DNA from: Maricaulis sp965242785
Lineage (GTDB): Bacteria > Pseudomonadota > Alphaproteobacteria > Caulobacterales > Maricaulaceae
Direction: 5' to 3'
Assembly (NCBI GenBank): GCA_965242785.1
Contig: CBDETA010000002.1
Location: 310,001-374,000 of the forward strand
DNA length: 64,000 nucleotides
In this document: one piece after another, positions 27,731-36,175 of the stretch
How the letters are laid out: the number at the start of each line of letters is the position of its first letter
Position numbering within the stretch: position 1 is the first letter of the stretch
The notes under the pieces: generated by a model
The model's database searches: none
Seen by the model: only the letters and a program-made list of their open reading frames with translations
What the model was told of the DNA's origin: nothing
Translations under genes and position numbers: made by a program

Positions 27731-29923
27731 TTACTGGTCCGGGTCCAGGCTGCCGAGGGTGAAAAGTGTAATCCTGAACTGGATTGATTCCGAGGGGCCC
27801 AGGCGGTCAATACCGATATTTTCCCGCTGGTAGACAATCTCGAACTGGGTGCAGTCGTCCAGATACATGAAGCCGACTTCTTCGAGGCGTACAGAGTTGA
27901 TATCCAGATCGCGGGTCGTGCTGCCGATCAGGCTCCAATTGCGGGTCAGGCCGACCTGCATATCGGCCCGCACTTCGCGCTGCGGTCCGCTCGTCGCCGC
28001 ATCATCGCTCGCATCGAGATAGCCGACCCCCAGCTGGAACCGCTCAAGCGTGTAGCGCGCATTCATCTGCAGCGTATTGACGTCATAATCCTCGGTATCC
28101 AGCCGGGTCTGGATATCGGCCGAGAAGGCTCCCCAGTCGATCTCGCCGGAGACGATGTAGTCCGAAGTCTCCTCGAACAGGCCGCTGGTCGGGGAAAACA
28201 CCGCATTGCCGTCCAACCGGTCGCTGCGGCCGAAGAAGGCGCGTGCAAACCCGTCCTGGCCCCAGAAGGCCGAGACGCGTACCCCGTAATTGGTGCGCAG
28301 CCCGTCTTCCCAGATGTCATAACCTGCAGCCCGAACCGGCTCGAACAGCATGCTTTCGTCCAGGTCCAGCGTGGCGCTGTCTTCATTGACCAGACGGTTG
28401 GCGTTCGGATCTTCAGTAGCCGAATTGATGGAAACCACCGGCTCGATCATGAAGTCGATCGTTTCGCCAGGGCGGTAAAAAGGCCAGGAAAACTCTGTTC
28501 CCACCAGGCCCAGTTCGCGGCCGAAACTGTCACTGTCCGGCGTTCCGACCGGGACCGGGAGGTCCGCCAGCTCGTAACGGTCGACGCGTCCCAGGGCAAA
28601 CGGTTCAATGACGACGCCACCCGGTGCGATCCAGCGGGTCCGCCAGTCCAGTGTCAGGCTCGCGCGGCGATAGTCCGTTCCCTCATTGCGCTCCAGCGCG
28701 GTCGCGTTGCCGCGAAGCTGGATCCGCCCCCAGGCTTCCGGAACGTCAAACACCTGCCTCACATCGATCTGGGGCGCCATCGTGGGCAGGATGTCATTGT
28801 TGAAATTGGCCCGAAGGTCTTGATAGGAAGCCGCAATGACGGATCCGAACCGGTGCGAGGTCCGGTTCTGAAGGTAGACCTGACTGACCAGCTGCCGGCT
28901 CAGGGCCTCGATGGGCTGACCATAATCCTTCAGGCCTTCTGAAAAATCGTATCGGCGCAGATAGAGATTGTCGTCATTGCGCACGCGCTGGATGCCGAAA
29001 CCCCATTGCCAGTCTTCATTGATGCGGAAGCGGCCACCCCCGAAAATGTGCCAGCGGGTTTCCTGCTCGCCGAAGGTCTCGCCATCACTGTCGATCTCGA
29101 ACTCGTCGGTGATCGAGCCCTCGAACTCCACGAAGCCTGACCAGAACCGCTTGCGGTATTCGCCATAGAGCAGCGGGTTCACATTGCCCATGTAGCGCGG
29201 CGCAACGACCACGTCCTGAGAGGGGGAGATCGTCCAGTAATAAGGCTGTTGGTAGACGAAGCCGAGGCGGGAAGACACGCCCAGCTTGGGGAACAGGAAG
29301 CCGGAGCGGCGTTCGGAGGCCGGGTCGGCATGCGCGAAGACCGGGGCATAGAGCACCGGGACACCCAGCACTTCCAGCCGGGCATCGCGGTAATAGATCA
29401 TCTCGTCTTCGGCATCCTGACGCACTTCGCGGGCGCGCAGGCGCCAGGTCGGCTCGCCTTCGCCGTCCTCGCACAGCGGACAGGCCGTGTAATAGGCCTC
29501 GCGCAGCGTCATGGAGGCATTTTCGTCGCGGATTGCGGCGGCAGCGGCCATGCGGCCATTGCCTTCCAGCATGGTGGCAAATCCCAGCGCCACGCCCGAA
29601 GCCAGCGCCGAATCGAGCTCGACCTCGTCGGCGTATTGCGGGAAGGGGCCTTGGCCCACGATCACCACATGGCCGCGCGCGATCACCCGGTTCAGTTCCG
29701 GATGGTATTCCAGTTCGTCGGCCATCAGGGTGCGGCTTTCCTGCCGCACGCGCACACTGCCGCGGGCCAGATAGCCGCCGTTTTCCAGATCTTCCAGATG
29801 ATCGGCTTCCAGATAGACCGGCGGCGCGGGCTCTTCCTGGGCCTGGGCGAGGGCCGTGCCGGCCAGCGCCAGAGCGCTGGAACTCATCAACGCAGCCGCA
29901 AAGCGGCGAAACTGCGACGCCAT
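27731..29923 (-). CDS. lptD: LPS assembly outer-membrane protein LptD
   Basis: 730 residues. Signal peptide ending ALAQAQ, then an OstA/LptA-like beta-jellyroll (VYLEADHLEDLENGGYLARGSVRV... in family style) and a large C-terminal beta-barrel with alternating aromatic strands. Inserts LPS in the outer leaflet. Start 29923 has GGGAG 8 bases upstream and leads directly into the signal peptide; a longer start at 30010 overlaps lptG by ATGA but adds a polar leader. Two cysteines of ACPLCEDGEG near residue 130 may form a disulfide. Confidence 0.93.
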   Translation of the reverse strand: MASQFRRFAAALMSSSALALAGTALAQAQEEPAPPVYLEADHLEDLENGGYLARGSVRVRQESRTLMADELEYHPELNRVIARGHVVIVGQGPFPQYADEVELDSALASGVALGFATMLEGNGRMAAAAAIRDENASMTLREAYYTACPLCEDGEGEPTWRLRAREVRQDAEDEMIYYRDARLEVLGVPVLYAPVFAHADPASERRSGFLFPKLGVSSRLGFVYQQPYYWTISPSQDVVVAPRYMGNVNPLLYGEYRKRFWSGFVEFEGSITDEFEIDSDGETFGEQETRWHIFGGGRFRINEDWQWGFGIQRVRNDDNLYLRRYDFSEGLKDYGQPIEALSRQLVSQVYLQNRTSHRFGSVIAASYQDLRANFNNDILPTMAPQIDVRQVFDVPEAWGRIQLRGNATALERNEGTDYRRASLTLDWRTRWIAPGGVVIEPFALGRVDRYELADLPVPVGTPDSDSFGRELGLVGTEFSWPFYRPGETIDFMIEPVVSINSATEDPNANRLVNEDSATLDLDESMLFEPVRAAGYDIWEDGLRTNYGVRVSAFWGQDGFARAFFGRSDRLDGNAVFSPTSGLFEETSDYIVSGEIDWGAFSADIQTRLDTEDYDVNTLQMNARYTLERFQLGVGYLDASDDAATSGPQREVRADMQVGLTRNWSLIGSTTRDLDINSVRLEEVGFMYLDDCTQFEIVYQRENIGIDRLGPSESIQFRITLFTLGSLDPDQ

Positions 29924-30006
29924 GCGCGTCACTCCCTCAGTTTGTCCGGCCCCCGGCTGAACCGACTCATCCTGACTAGCCGAACCCGCGGCCTGCGTCC
30001 ACGCCG

Positions 30007-31107
30007 TCATCCGTCTTCGGTCGAGGCGATGTAGGTGAGCGCGATCAGCGCCGTAAGCGCCGGCGCCGCCCAGGCGGCGGTGAGTGGCGGCAGGGCACCG
30101 GTGGCGCCGAATGACGCCAGCAATTCCTGGAAGAAGAACATCACGAAGCCAGCCAGTCCGCCAGCCAGAGCAAAGGCAGCGGCGCCGCCCAACCGGTGCA
30201 GACGCAAAGTCGCGGCGGCGGCGATCAGGGTGGCGGCCAGCAGGGTCAGCGGCAGGGCCAGCAACCCATACCAGCGCATGGCATAGCGTTCGGTGGCTAG
30301 GCCGGCCTCTTCCGCCGAGGCGATCAGGCGCGGCAGATCCCAGAAGGACACGCCTTCGGGCGAGCGCGAGCGCTCGAACAGGGCCTGGCGGTTGATCTGG
30401 GTTGGCAGGGTCAGCGTGGCGTGTTCCAGCGTCGGCAGGTTCGGCGAGCGCTCCAGTGCCTCTTCAATCTCCCAGAACCCGCCGGTCAGCCGCGCGCGGG
30501 CGGCGTCGATGCGCCGTTCCAGGTCGGGAACACCATCGGGGCTGACCGTGAACTGGTAGAAAACCGGCTCGCGCAGTTCCTGGCGGTCCTCTTCCAGCAC
30601 GCGGGCCGAAATCACCGTGTATCCGTCTGCCGAGGCCTCGCGCAGCCAGACCGGTTGTTCCATGCCGGGCGCAGCGCGCTGGACATTCATCAGCTGGTCA
30701 CGCCGGCGTTCAAACTCGGCATTTCCGGCCGCAGCGAGCGGGTTCAGGGCGATGGCACCGGCCACACCGGCTGCCACGGCAAACAGCATGGGCGCTGTCA
30801 GGATCCGCCAGGCCGACATGCCCGAAGCGCGCATGACGATCAGCTCGGAGCGGCGGTTGAGCCGGAACAGTGAGGTGAGGATGCCGAACAGGAAGATGAA
30901 GGGCAGGGTGGTTTCAAGCAGGGCGGGCGATTTGAGCAGTGTCAGGGTCAGAAGGTCGAAGGTGGAGGCGTCCACTCGCGTGCCGATGGCCCGGGACTGC
31001 TCCACGAAATCGACCAGGATGATCACCGTGGCGATGGTCAGCGTCGCCAGACCCAGTCCGGACAGGGTCTGCACCAGCATGTAGCGGTTGAGGCGGCCAG
31101 CGATCAT
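30007..31107 (-). CDS. lptG: LPS export ABC transporter permease LptG
   Basis: 366 residues of the YjgP/YjgQ family, six membrane helices (three at each end) around a periplasmic beta-jellyroll. GRLNRYMLVQTLSGLGLATLT at the N terminus. With LptF and the ATPase LptB (not in the window) it extracts LPS from the inner membrane. ATGA overlap with lptF. Confidence 0.94.
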   Translation of the reverse strand: MIAGRLNRYMLVQTLSGLGLATLTIATVIILVDFVEQSRAIGTRVDASTFDLLTLTLLKSPALLETTLPFIFLFGILTSLFRLNRRSELIVMRASGMSAWRILTAPMLFAVAAGVAGAIALNPLAAAGNAEFERRRDQLMNVQRAAPGMEQPVWLREASADGYTVISARVLEEDRQELREPVFYQFTVSPDGVPDLERRIDAARARLTGGFWEIEEALERSPNLPTLEHATLTLPTQINRQALFERSRSPEGVSFWDLPRLIASAEEAGLATERYAMRWYGLLALPLTLLAATLIAAAATLRLHRLGGAAAFALAGGLAGFVMFFFQELLASFGATGALPPLTAAWAAPALTALIALTYIASTEDG

Positions 31108-32231
31108 GTCGTCACCTGCGCTTTCGCCGGTGCGGGCGCCCGGCGCGGGCGGCGGCGAGCAGGCCGGTAGATCACGATCAGCGCGCCGACACAGCCGGCA
31201 AGCGGAATGAGATACTGCGCCACATTCATCGCAGCATCATCCGTGCTGGCAGATTGCAGGGCAAAACCGATCAGGCGCAGGGTCATGCCGACCGCCACCC
31301 CGATCATCACCCGCCGCGAATAGCCCATGCGCGAATGGTCGCCGCCCAGGAAGACCGCGGCCGCGATGAGGGCGAAGGCCAGATTGTAGAGCGGTGCGGA
31401 CAGCCGGTAATGCGCTTCGGCCCAGGCCCGTTCCGGTCCGCCGGTGCGCGCGATCGTGCCGGCATCCGGCCAGATCAGCTCGTGCAGGAAGCGGTCGGAT
31501 TCCTTGAAGAACATCGCATCGACCGGTCCGACAAACTCACCCAGGTCAAATTCGGTCCGGTCGAACGTGCCGTAGAACAGCTCGCCGGCCTCGTCGATCT
31601 GCTGGCGGTTGCCGTCGATCAGCACCATCACCGAGGTGGAGTCGGTGCGCACGACAAAGCCTTCGCGGGCGGTGAAGGTGGCCCGCTCATTCTGCCGCGT
31701 GTCATTGATCATGATGTCGCGCATGCGGCCGTCGCGGTCGCGCTCACGGGCATAGATCGTCACGCCCGAGCCCAGCTGGCTGAAGGCACCGGGCGTCACC
31801 AGGCTGGAGGCCACGTCCGAGCGCAGCTCGTGCAGGCTGCGGCGCATTTCGCGGTAGGCCATCGGCTGGACGAAGAGATTGATCGCCAGATTGGCCATGA
31901 TCACATAGAGCGCCAGGCGGATGATCGGCGACAGAAGGCCGAACCGGCTCATCCCGGCTGCCGAGGCGATCACCATTTCGCTGTCGCCGGTCAGCCGGTT
32001 CAGCGTTGAAAGGACAGCCACGAACAGGGCCAGGGGCACCAGCAGGGCGGTCAGGTGCGGCAGGGCCAGAACGGTGACCTTGAAGAAGGTCAGCGCGGTT
32101 TCCGAATAGCCCGAGATCAGATCGACATTGGACAGCGACTGCGTCAGCAGCGCGAGGCCGGCAAAGGCGGCGATCGCCGTCATCAGGGGCCAGAGCAACT
32201 GGTTGAAGAAATACCGCTGTACGAGAATCAT
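31104..32231 (-). CDS. lptF: LPS export ABC transporter permease LptF
   Basis: 375 residues, same six-helix YjgP/YjgQ layout. N terminus ILVQRYFFNQLLWPL, characteristic of LptF. The open frame continues upstream, but only the ATG at 32231 gives this N terminus; its ribosome site is weak. First gene of the minus-strand group reaching rsmA. Divergent from pepA with 123 bp between. Confidence 0.94.
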   Translation of the reverse strand: MILVQRYFFNQLLWPLMTAIAAFAGLALLTQSLSNVDLISGYSETALTFFKVTVLALPHLTALLVPLALFVAVLSTLNRLTGDSEMVIASAAGMSRFGLLSPIIRLALYVIMANLAINLFVQPMAYREMRRSLHELRSDVASSLVTPGAFSQLGSGVTIYARERDRDGRMRDIMINDTRQNERATFTAREGFVVRTDSTSVMVLIDGNRQQIDEAGELFYGTFDRTEFDLGEFVGPVDAMFFKESDRFLHELIWPDAGTIARTGGPERAWAEAHYRLSAPLYNLAFALIAAAVFLGGDHSRMGYSRRVMIGVAVGMTLRLIGFALQSASTDDAAMNVAQYLIPLAGCVGALIVIYRPARRRPRRAPAPAKAQVTT

Positions 32232-32354
32232 GGCCCGGCTTGTGCTGCTCGATCCGCCTTCTATCTCACGTCGTGATCGGATACCACTTCCGCGACATGA
32301 GTTTTTTGCCCGAATTGCACGATTCGAGGCCGCATCAGACCAAAGAGGGAAGCC

Positions 32355-33833
32355 ATGAAAGTCGAATTTGCAGCCGCCGCCAGCGGGACCGGCGCGATCG
32401 CCGCACCCGTTTACGACGATGCCGAGCTGTCCGCTGCCGCCGCCGAGCTGGATGCGGCGACCTCTGGCGCCGTGAAGCGTGCCATCGCGGCCTCGCGCTT
32501 TTCCGGCAAGCCGGCCCAGACGCTGGAAATCGTCGCGCCGGCCGGTGTCGAGGCCTCGCGCATCGTGCTGTTCGGGCTGGGCGCCAAGGACAAGCGCACC
32601 GCCTCGACGCTGGAAAAGGCTGGCGCTGCTGTGGTGCAGAAGCTGCTGACCGGCGGCGAGACCGCGGTCACCTTCGCTCTCGCCGGTGAAACCGATGCCG
32701 AGGGTGCGGCCCGCACCGGTCTGGGGGCCCGCCTGGCCGCCTATCGCTATGACCAGTACCGCACCAAGCTGAAGGACGACCAGAAGCCGTCCCTGGCGAC
32801 TGTGACGATCACGGCCGGGGACGTCGATGCCGCCAATGCCGCCTGGGCCAGCTGGGGTGCTGTCGCCGATGGGGTTGACCTGGCCCGCGACGTCACCAAC
32901 CTGCCGCCGAACGTGCTCTACCCGGCCTCCTACGCCAAGAAGATCGAGGGCATGGCCGAACATGGTCTGGAGATCGAGATCATCGGCGAAGACAAGATGC
33001 GCGAACTGGGCATGGGCTCACTCCTGGGTGTCAGCCAGGGGTCCGAGTTCGAGGCCAAGATCGCGATCATGAAATGGTCCGGCGGTCCGGAAGGCGAAGC
33101 GCCGCTCCTCTTCGTCGGCAAGGGCCTGACCTTTGACAGCGGCGGCATCTCGCTGAAGCCGGGTGCCGGCATGGACGAGATGCGCGGCGACATGGGCGGT
33201 TCCGCCGCTGTGGTCGGCCTGATGCGGGCCCTGGCCGGACGCAAGGCCAAGGTCAATGCCATCGGCATTGTCGGTCTGGTGGAGAACATGCCCGACGGCA
33301 AGGCCCAGCGTCCGGGCGATATCGTCACCGCCATGAACGGCACCACGATCGAGATCCTCAATACCGACGCGGAAGGCCGTCTCGTGCTGGCCGACGTGCT
33401 CTGGTACGCCCAGGACCGCTTCCAGCCGAAACTCATCATCGATCTGGCCACGCTGACCGGCGCCATGCTGATCGCGCTGGGCAATACCCGCGCCGGCATT
33501 TTCTCGAATAATGACGAACTGGCCGAGCGCCTGTTCGCCGCCGGCAATGACAGCGACGAGCCGGTCTGGCGCCTGCCGCTGGGTGCGGACTATGAAAAGC
33601 ACATCGAGACCAAGAATGCCGACATCAAGAATGTCGGCGAGGGCCGTCTGGCCGGCTCGATCTCGGCCGCCGAATTCCTCAAATGCTTCGTCAATGACCG
33701 TCCCTGGTGCCATATCGACATCGCCGGCACGGCCATGGGCGGCATGAAGGACGATCCGCGCCAGCCGAGCTGGGGCACCGGCTGGGGTGTGCGCATCCTC
33801 GACCGCTTCGTGCGCAACCATTACGAGGCGTAA
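32355..33833 (+). CDS. pepA: Leucyl aminopeptidase (M17)
   Basis: 492 residues. The M17 signature NTDAEGRLVLADVL and metal-ligand segments GKGLTFDSGGISLKPG and DMGGSAAVVGLM are complete. Two-metal aminopeptidase, cytoplasmic; E. coli PepA also binds DNA at carAB and cer, so a regulatory role is possible but not shown. GAGGGAAGCC precedes the ATG. Neighbour holC follows, as in many proteobacteria, after repeat R6. Confidence 0.97.
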   Translation: MKVEFAAAASGTGAIAAPVYDDAELSAAAAELDAATSGAVKRAIAASRFSGKPAQTLEIVAPAGVEASRIVLFGLGAKDKRTASTLEKAGAAVVQKLLTGGETAVTFALAGETDAEGAARTGLGARLAAYRYDQYRTKLKDDQKPSLATVTITAGDVDAANAAWASWGAVADGVDLARDVTNLPPNVLYPASYAKKIEGMAEHGLEIEIIGEDKMRELGMGSLLGVSQGSEFEAKIAIMKWSGGPEGEAPLLFVGKGLTFDSGGISLKPGAGMDEMRGDMGGSAAVVGLMRALAGRKAKVNAIGIVGLVENMPDGKAQRPGDIVTAMNGTTIEILNTDAEGRLVLADVLWYAQDRFQPKLIIDLATLTGAMLIALGNTRAGIFSNNDELAERLFAAGNDSDEPVWRLPLGADYEKHIETKNADIKNVGEGRLAGSISAAEFLKCFVNDRPWCHIDIAGTAMGGMKDDPRQPSWGTGWGVRILDRFVRNHYEA

Positions 33834-33866
33834 GGCAGATCAGGCTCTGAGGGCGAGGACGGGCTC

Positions 33867-34030
33867 CCATCCTCGCCCTTGATGGGCGAGGGGGACCGCG
33901 AAGCGGTGGAGTGGGTGGGGGCGAGGTCTATCCCAGCCAGTCTCCACCGGGATTCGCAGCGCTTCGCGCTTTCACCCCTTCCGACCCGGCGCTGCGCGCC
34001 GGCCCACCTTCCCCATCAAGGGGAAGGATG
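33867..34030. repeat. Structured interspersed repeat, full-length copy R6
   Basis: Same order as R1: hairpin A CCTCGCCC-TTGAT-GGGCGAGG; GGGGACCGC-GAA-GCGGTGGAG; GTGGGGGCGAGGT; variable spacer; CACCGGGATTCGCAGCGCTT at 33945; CACCCCTTCCGACC; stem CCGGCGC-TGC-GCGCCGG; hairpin B. It sits between pepA and holC in the same direction, 14 bases before holC, so hairpin B lies near the holC ribosome-binding site. Confidence 0.9.
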
Positions 34031-34043
34031 AAGGGAGAGAGGA

Positions 34044-34493
34044 ATGAGTGAGCTTTGGTTCTATCATCTCGAGCGCTCCTCGCTGGAGGAAGTCCTGCCG
34101 GAACTGCTCGAAAAGACGCTGGCGCGGGGCTGGCGGGCGCTGGTGCGCTCGCCCGATGCGCGGCGTCGCGAGGCGATCGACAAGCTCTTGTGGACCTGGC
34201 GCGATGACAGTTTCACGCCGCATGCCCAGGCCGGAGGCAGCCATGATGCCCGCCAGCCCATCCTGATTGCCGAGGACGAGGCCAATCCCAATGGCGCGAG
34301 ATGCCTTTTTCTGCTCGACGGGGCGGAACCGCAAAATCCCGCCGCATTCGAGCGCATGATTGTCATGTTTGACGGGCATGACGAGATTGCGGTCCAGGAG
34401 GCCCGTCAATTGTGGAAACAGTCCGCCGCGCAGGGCATCGCCGTGTCCTACTGGCGGCAGTCGCCCGAGGGACGCTGGGAGAAGAAGGCATGA
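34044..34493 (+). CDS. holC: DNA polymerase III chi subunit
   Basis: 149 residues. WFYHLERSSLEEVLPELLEKTL at the N terminus and RGWRALVR, LLWTWRDDSFTPH (with the conserved D.SF.PH) fit HolC. Chi links the clamp loader to SSB. GAGAGAGGA lies just before the ATG. The next gene's ATG overlaps its stop (ATGA). Confidence 0.95.
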   Translation: MSELWFYHLERSSLEEVLPELLEKTLARGWRALVRSPDARRREAIDKLLWTWRDDSFTPHAQAGGSHDARQPILIAEDEANPNGARCLFLLDGAEPQNPAAFERMIVMFDGHDEIAVQEARQLWKQSAAQGIAVSYWRQSPEGRWEKKA

Positions 34494-34801
34494 CGCGCAT
34501 CCTGTTGCTGGCCCTGACCAGCCTGGCCTTGGCCGCCTGTTCCACGACCGGCAGCCCGCCGAGTTCAGTCCGCGCCACTGCGCCGGTCTTCGACAGCGAT
34601 GCCGACATGTCGGACCCATGCGGCGCCCGGGCGCGCGGCTATCTCATCGGCCAGCGCGCCAGCGAGGTCGATCTCTCTTCGCTCGGCGAGGGCGTGCGGG
34701 TGATCCATCCGGGCTCGGCCGTGACCGGAGAATACCGTTCTTCGCGCCTCAATCTTGACGTCTCCGCAGAGGACGTCATCCTGCGCGCCTGGTGCGGTTA
34801 G
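34490..34801 (+). CDS. Lipoprotein with peptidase inhibitor I78-like domain, copy 1
   Basis: 103 residues. Lipoprotein signal ending LAACS (lipid-anchored Cys at about 17). The rest matches the small I78 inhibitor layout: a Cys in DPCGARARGYLIGQ, then VRVIHPGSAVTGEYRSSRLN, and a final Cys-Gly in AWCG, so one disulfide is likely. Translation is coupled to holC by ATGA. Inhibition of a serine protease is inferred only from the fold. A related gene follows at once. Confidence 0.75.
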   Translation: MTRILLLALTSLALAACSTTGSPPSSVRATAPVFDSDADMSDPCGARARGYLIGQRASEVDLSSLGEGVRVIHPGSAVTGEYRSSRLNLDVSAEDVILRAWCG

Positions 34802-34820
34802 GCCTTGTTGCGAGTTCGCC

Positions 34821-35228
34821 ATGAAGACGCGTCTTTTCCTGCTTGTCGGTTGTTTCCTGGCCGGGTGTGCCGTCACGACCCAGGGCCTGCGGTCTGAAGA
34901 CCCGGCCGCTGCGGCGCCGGATGTCGCCGAGGCCCCTGCTGCATCACATCAGGACGCGCCCCGTCAAAGCGCCGATGCCCTGCCGCCGCTGGATGATGCG
35001 GGCGAGGTCGGTTCCGGCCGCGTCACGCCGCCGATCACCGGTCGTTGCGGCATGGAAGAGGTCCAGCACTTTGTCGGCCAGCCGCGCACCAGCGTGCCGC
35101 GCAGCGCCATGCCGGACAATTACCGCGTCGTCGGCCCCAATTCGCCGGTGACGATGGACTATCGTGCCGACCGCCTGACCATCCGGGTCGACGAACAGGA
35201 TGTGGTGGAAAGCATGGTCTGCGGCTGA
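34821..35228 (+). CDS. Lipoprotein with peptidase inhibitor I78-like domain, copy 2
   Basis: 135 residues. Signal ending FLAGC, an Ala/Pro/Asp-rich linker (about 22-68), then an I78-like domain: GRCGMEEVQHFVGQ, VVGPNSPVTMDYRADRLTI, ending SMVCG. The Cys pair and pattern match copy 1, so the pair is a tandem duplication with a longer spacer in this copy. Outer-membrane or periplasmic placement is expected; target unknown. Confidence 0.75.
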   Translation: MKTRLFLLVGCFLAGCAVTTQGLRSEDPAAAAPDVAEAPAASHQDAPRQSADALPPLDDAGEVGSGRVTPPITGRCGMEEVQHFVGQPRTSVPRSAMPDNYRVVGPNSPVTMDYRADRLTIRVDEQDVVESMVCG

Positions 35229-35313
35229 CCCCGCGAACCCGGTCCGAAAGGCACAGTTCCAGGACCGGCCGCTGAGGCAGTATCCTGCGTGCCTGTTGTT
35301 TTGGGGTGAAACC

Positions 35314-35379
35314 ATGAAATCCATGCTCGCCGTGGCCGCACTGGCGCTGTTCATGGATCCCGCCAATGAGCCCGACTGA
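35314..35379 (+). CDS. Possible 21-residue peptide or remnant of a third exported protein
   Basis: ATG with TTGGGGTGA upstream reads KSMLAVAALALFMDPANEPD then stop. It resembles the start of a signal peptide and is cut off after 21 codons. It could be a relic of a third lipoprotein gene of the I78 group or a true micropeptide; I cannot decide. Confidence 0.3.
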   Translation: MKSMLAVAALALFMDPANEPD

Positions 35380-35385
35380 CCAAGT

Positions 35386-35685
35386 CTAGAGGGCAAACAG
35401 GGTGTGCACGCGTCCGGCATTGTGATTGGCGATCGACAGGGCATGGTCGGCCAGCCAGGCCGAGACCGCGTGGGCGGTCTCGAAGGCCTCCTCGGCCGAC
35501 AGGTCCGGCGCGTCGAATTCCGGCGGATCATCCGGGTCCGGAAAGGCGCCGATCACGACATCAATGCGCAGCTCGTCCGAGGTGTGGAAGGAATTGTCAT
35601 GCCGCGAGGCCGCCGCGCCGGGCGCATGCGGCCGTGTCCCCGTGCGCGGAGCCGAACTGGCGGGGGCGGGACGGTCGACCTTCAT
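35386..35685 (-). CDS. Hypothetical 99-residue protein
   Basis: GGAGG five bases before the ATG at 35685. The N-terminal third is Pro/Ala/Arg-rich and looks disordered; the rest is acidic (FPDPDDPPEFDAPDLSAEEAFETAH) and ends in a probable helix (AVSAWLADHALSIANHNAGRVHTLF). I recognise no family. Codon usage is GC3-rich as in neighbours, which supports coding. Confidence 0.5.
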   Translation of the reverse strand: MKVDRPAPASSAPRTGTRPHAPGAAASRHDNSFHTSDELRIDVVIGAFPDPDDPPEFDAPDLSAEEAFETAHAVSAWLADHALSIANHNAGRVHTLFAL

Positions 35686-36175
35686 GACCGGCCTCCGTCA
35701 CGGTCGCCGTGTGCGGAAATCAGAGTGTGAGGAACAGCGTGAGCGGGCCTGGCGGGGCTGCTTTTCCAGAAGCGCTTCTGCGCCGTTATGCTGGCCGCCG
35801 GGCGGCATGTCACAGAGTGGACGACGCCCGGCAGCGCACACGCGGATCCCATGATCCATCCATCTTCAATTCTGATGCGCTCACAGGGTATGAGGGGGTG
35901 GTAAATGGATGGTTAATCATTCCCGTTGGCTGGAGGGGTTTGGAAAGCTTGGGGTTTTGTCGGGAAACCTGTTGGAGGAGTCCCTGCTAGTCCCACGTTT
36001 GTCATCCCGCACGAATGCCCGGCCTTGAGCCGGGCGCAGATGCGGGACCCATGCCTGCGCCAGCGCGGCGCTCGGCGATGGGACCCGGCGCTGCGCCCCG
36101 CTTTCGCGGGGCATCCGGCCGGGATGACAATCAGGGGGGAGAGATAGACCTGCGCAAAATCGCAAACTTTGACGT
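35686..36175. other. 490-base gap with no convincing gene
   Basis: The first 310 bases hold no recognisable feature; 35860-35960 is lower in GC than its surroundings and may hold a promoter for the 99-residue gene or be decayed sequence. The last part is taken by the GTCATCCCG...CGGGATGAC repeat. Open frames here have no sensible start or composition. Confidence 0.6.
36001..36128. repeat. GTCATCCCG inverted-repeat element (128 bp)
   Basis: Ends are GTCATCCCG and CGGGATGAC, a 9-bp perfect inverted repeat. The interior holds GCCCGGC...GCCGGGC and GCCCCGC-TTTC-GCGGGGC hairpins. Elements with these ends are widespread between genes in alphaproteobacteria. This is a different family from R1-R6. 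Confidence 0.75.

Noticed and set aside
32260..32280. TCACGTCGTGA palindrome between lptF and pepA as an operator
   Set aside because: Only a 5-bp inverted repeat, with no second copy or nearby regulator to support it.
35709..35990. 93-residue plus-strand frame in the 35.7-36 kb gap
   Set aside because: Cys/Arg-rich, no ribosome site and no coding-like third-position pattern.
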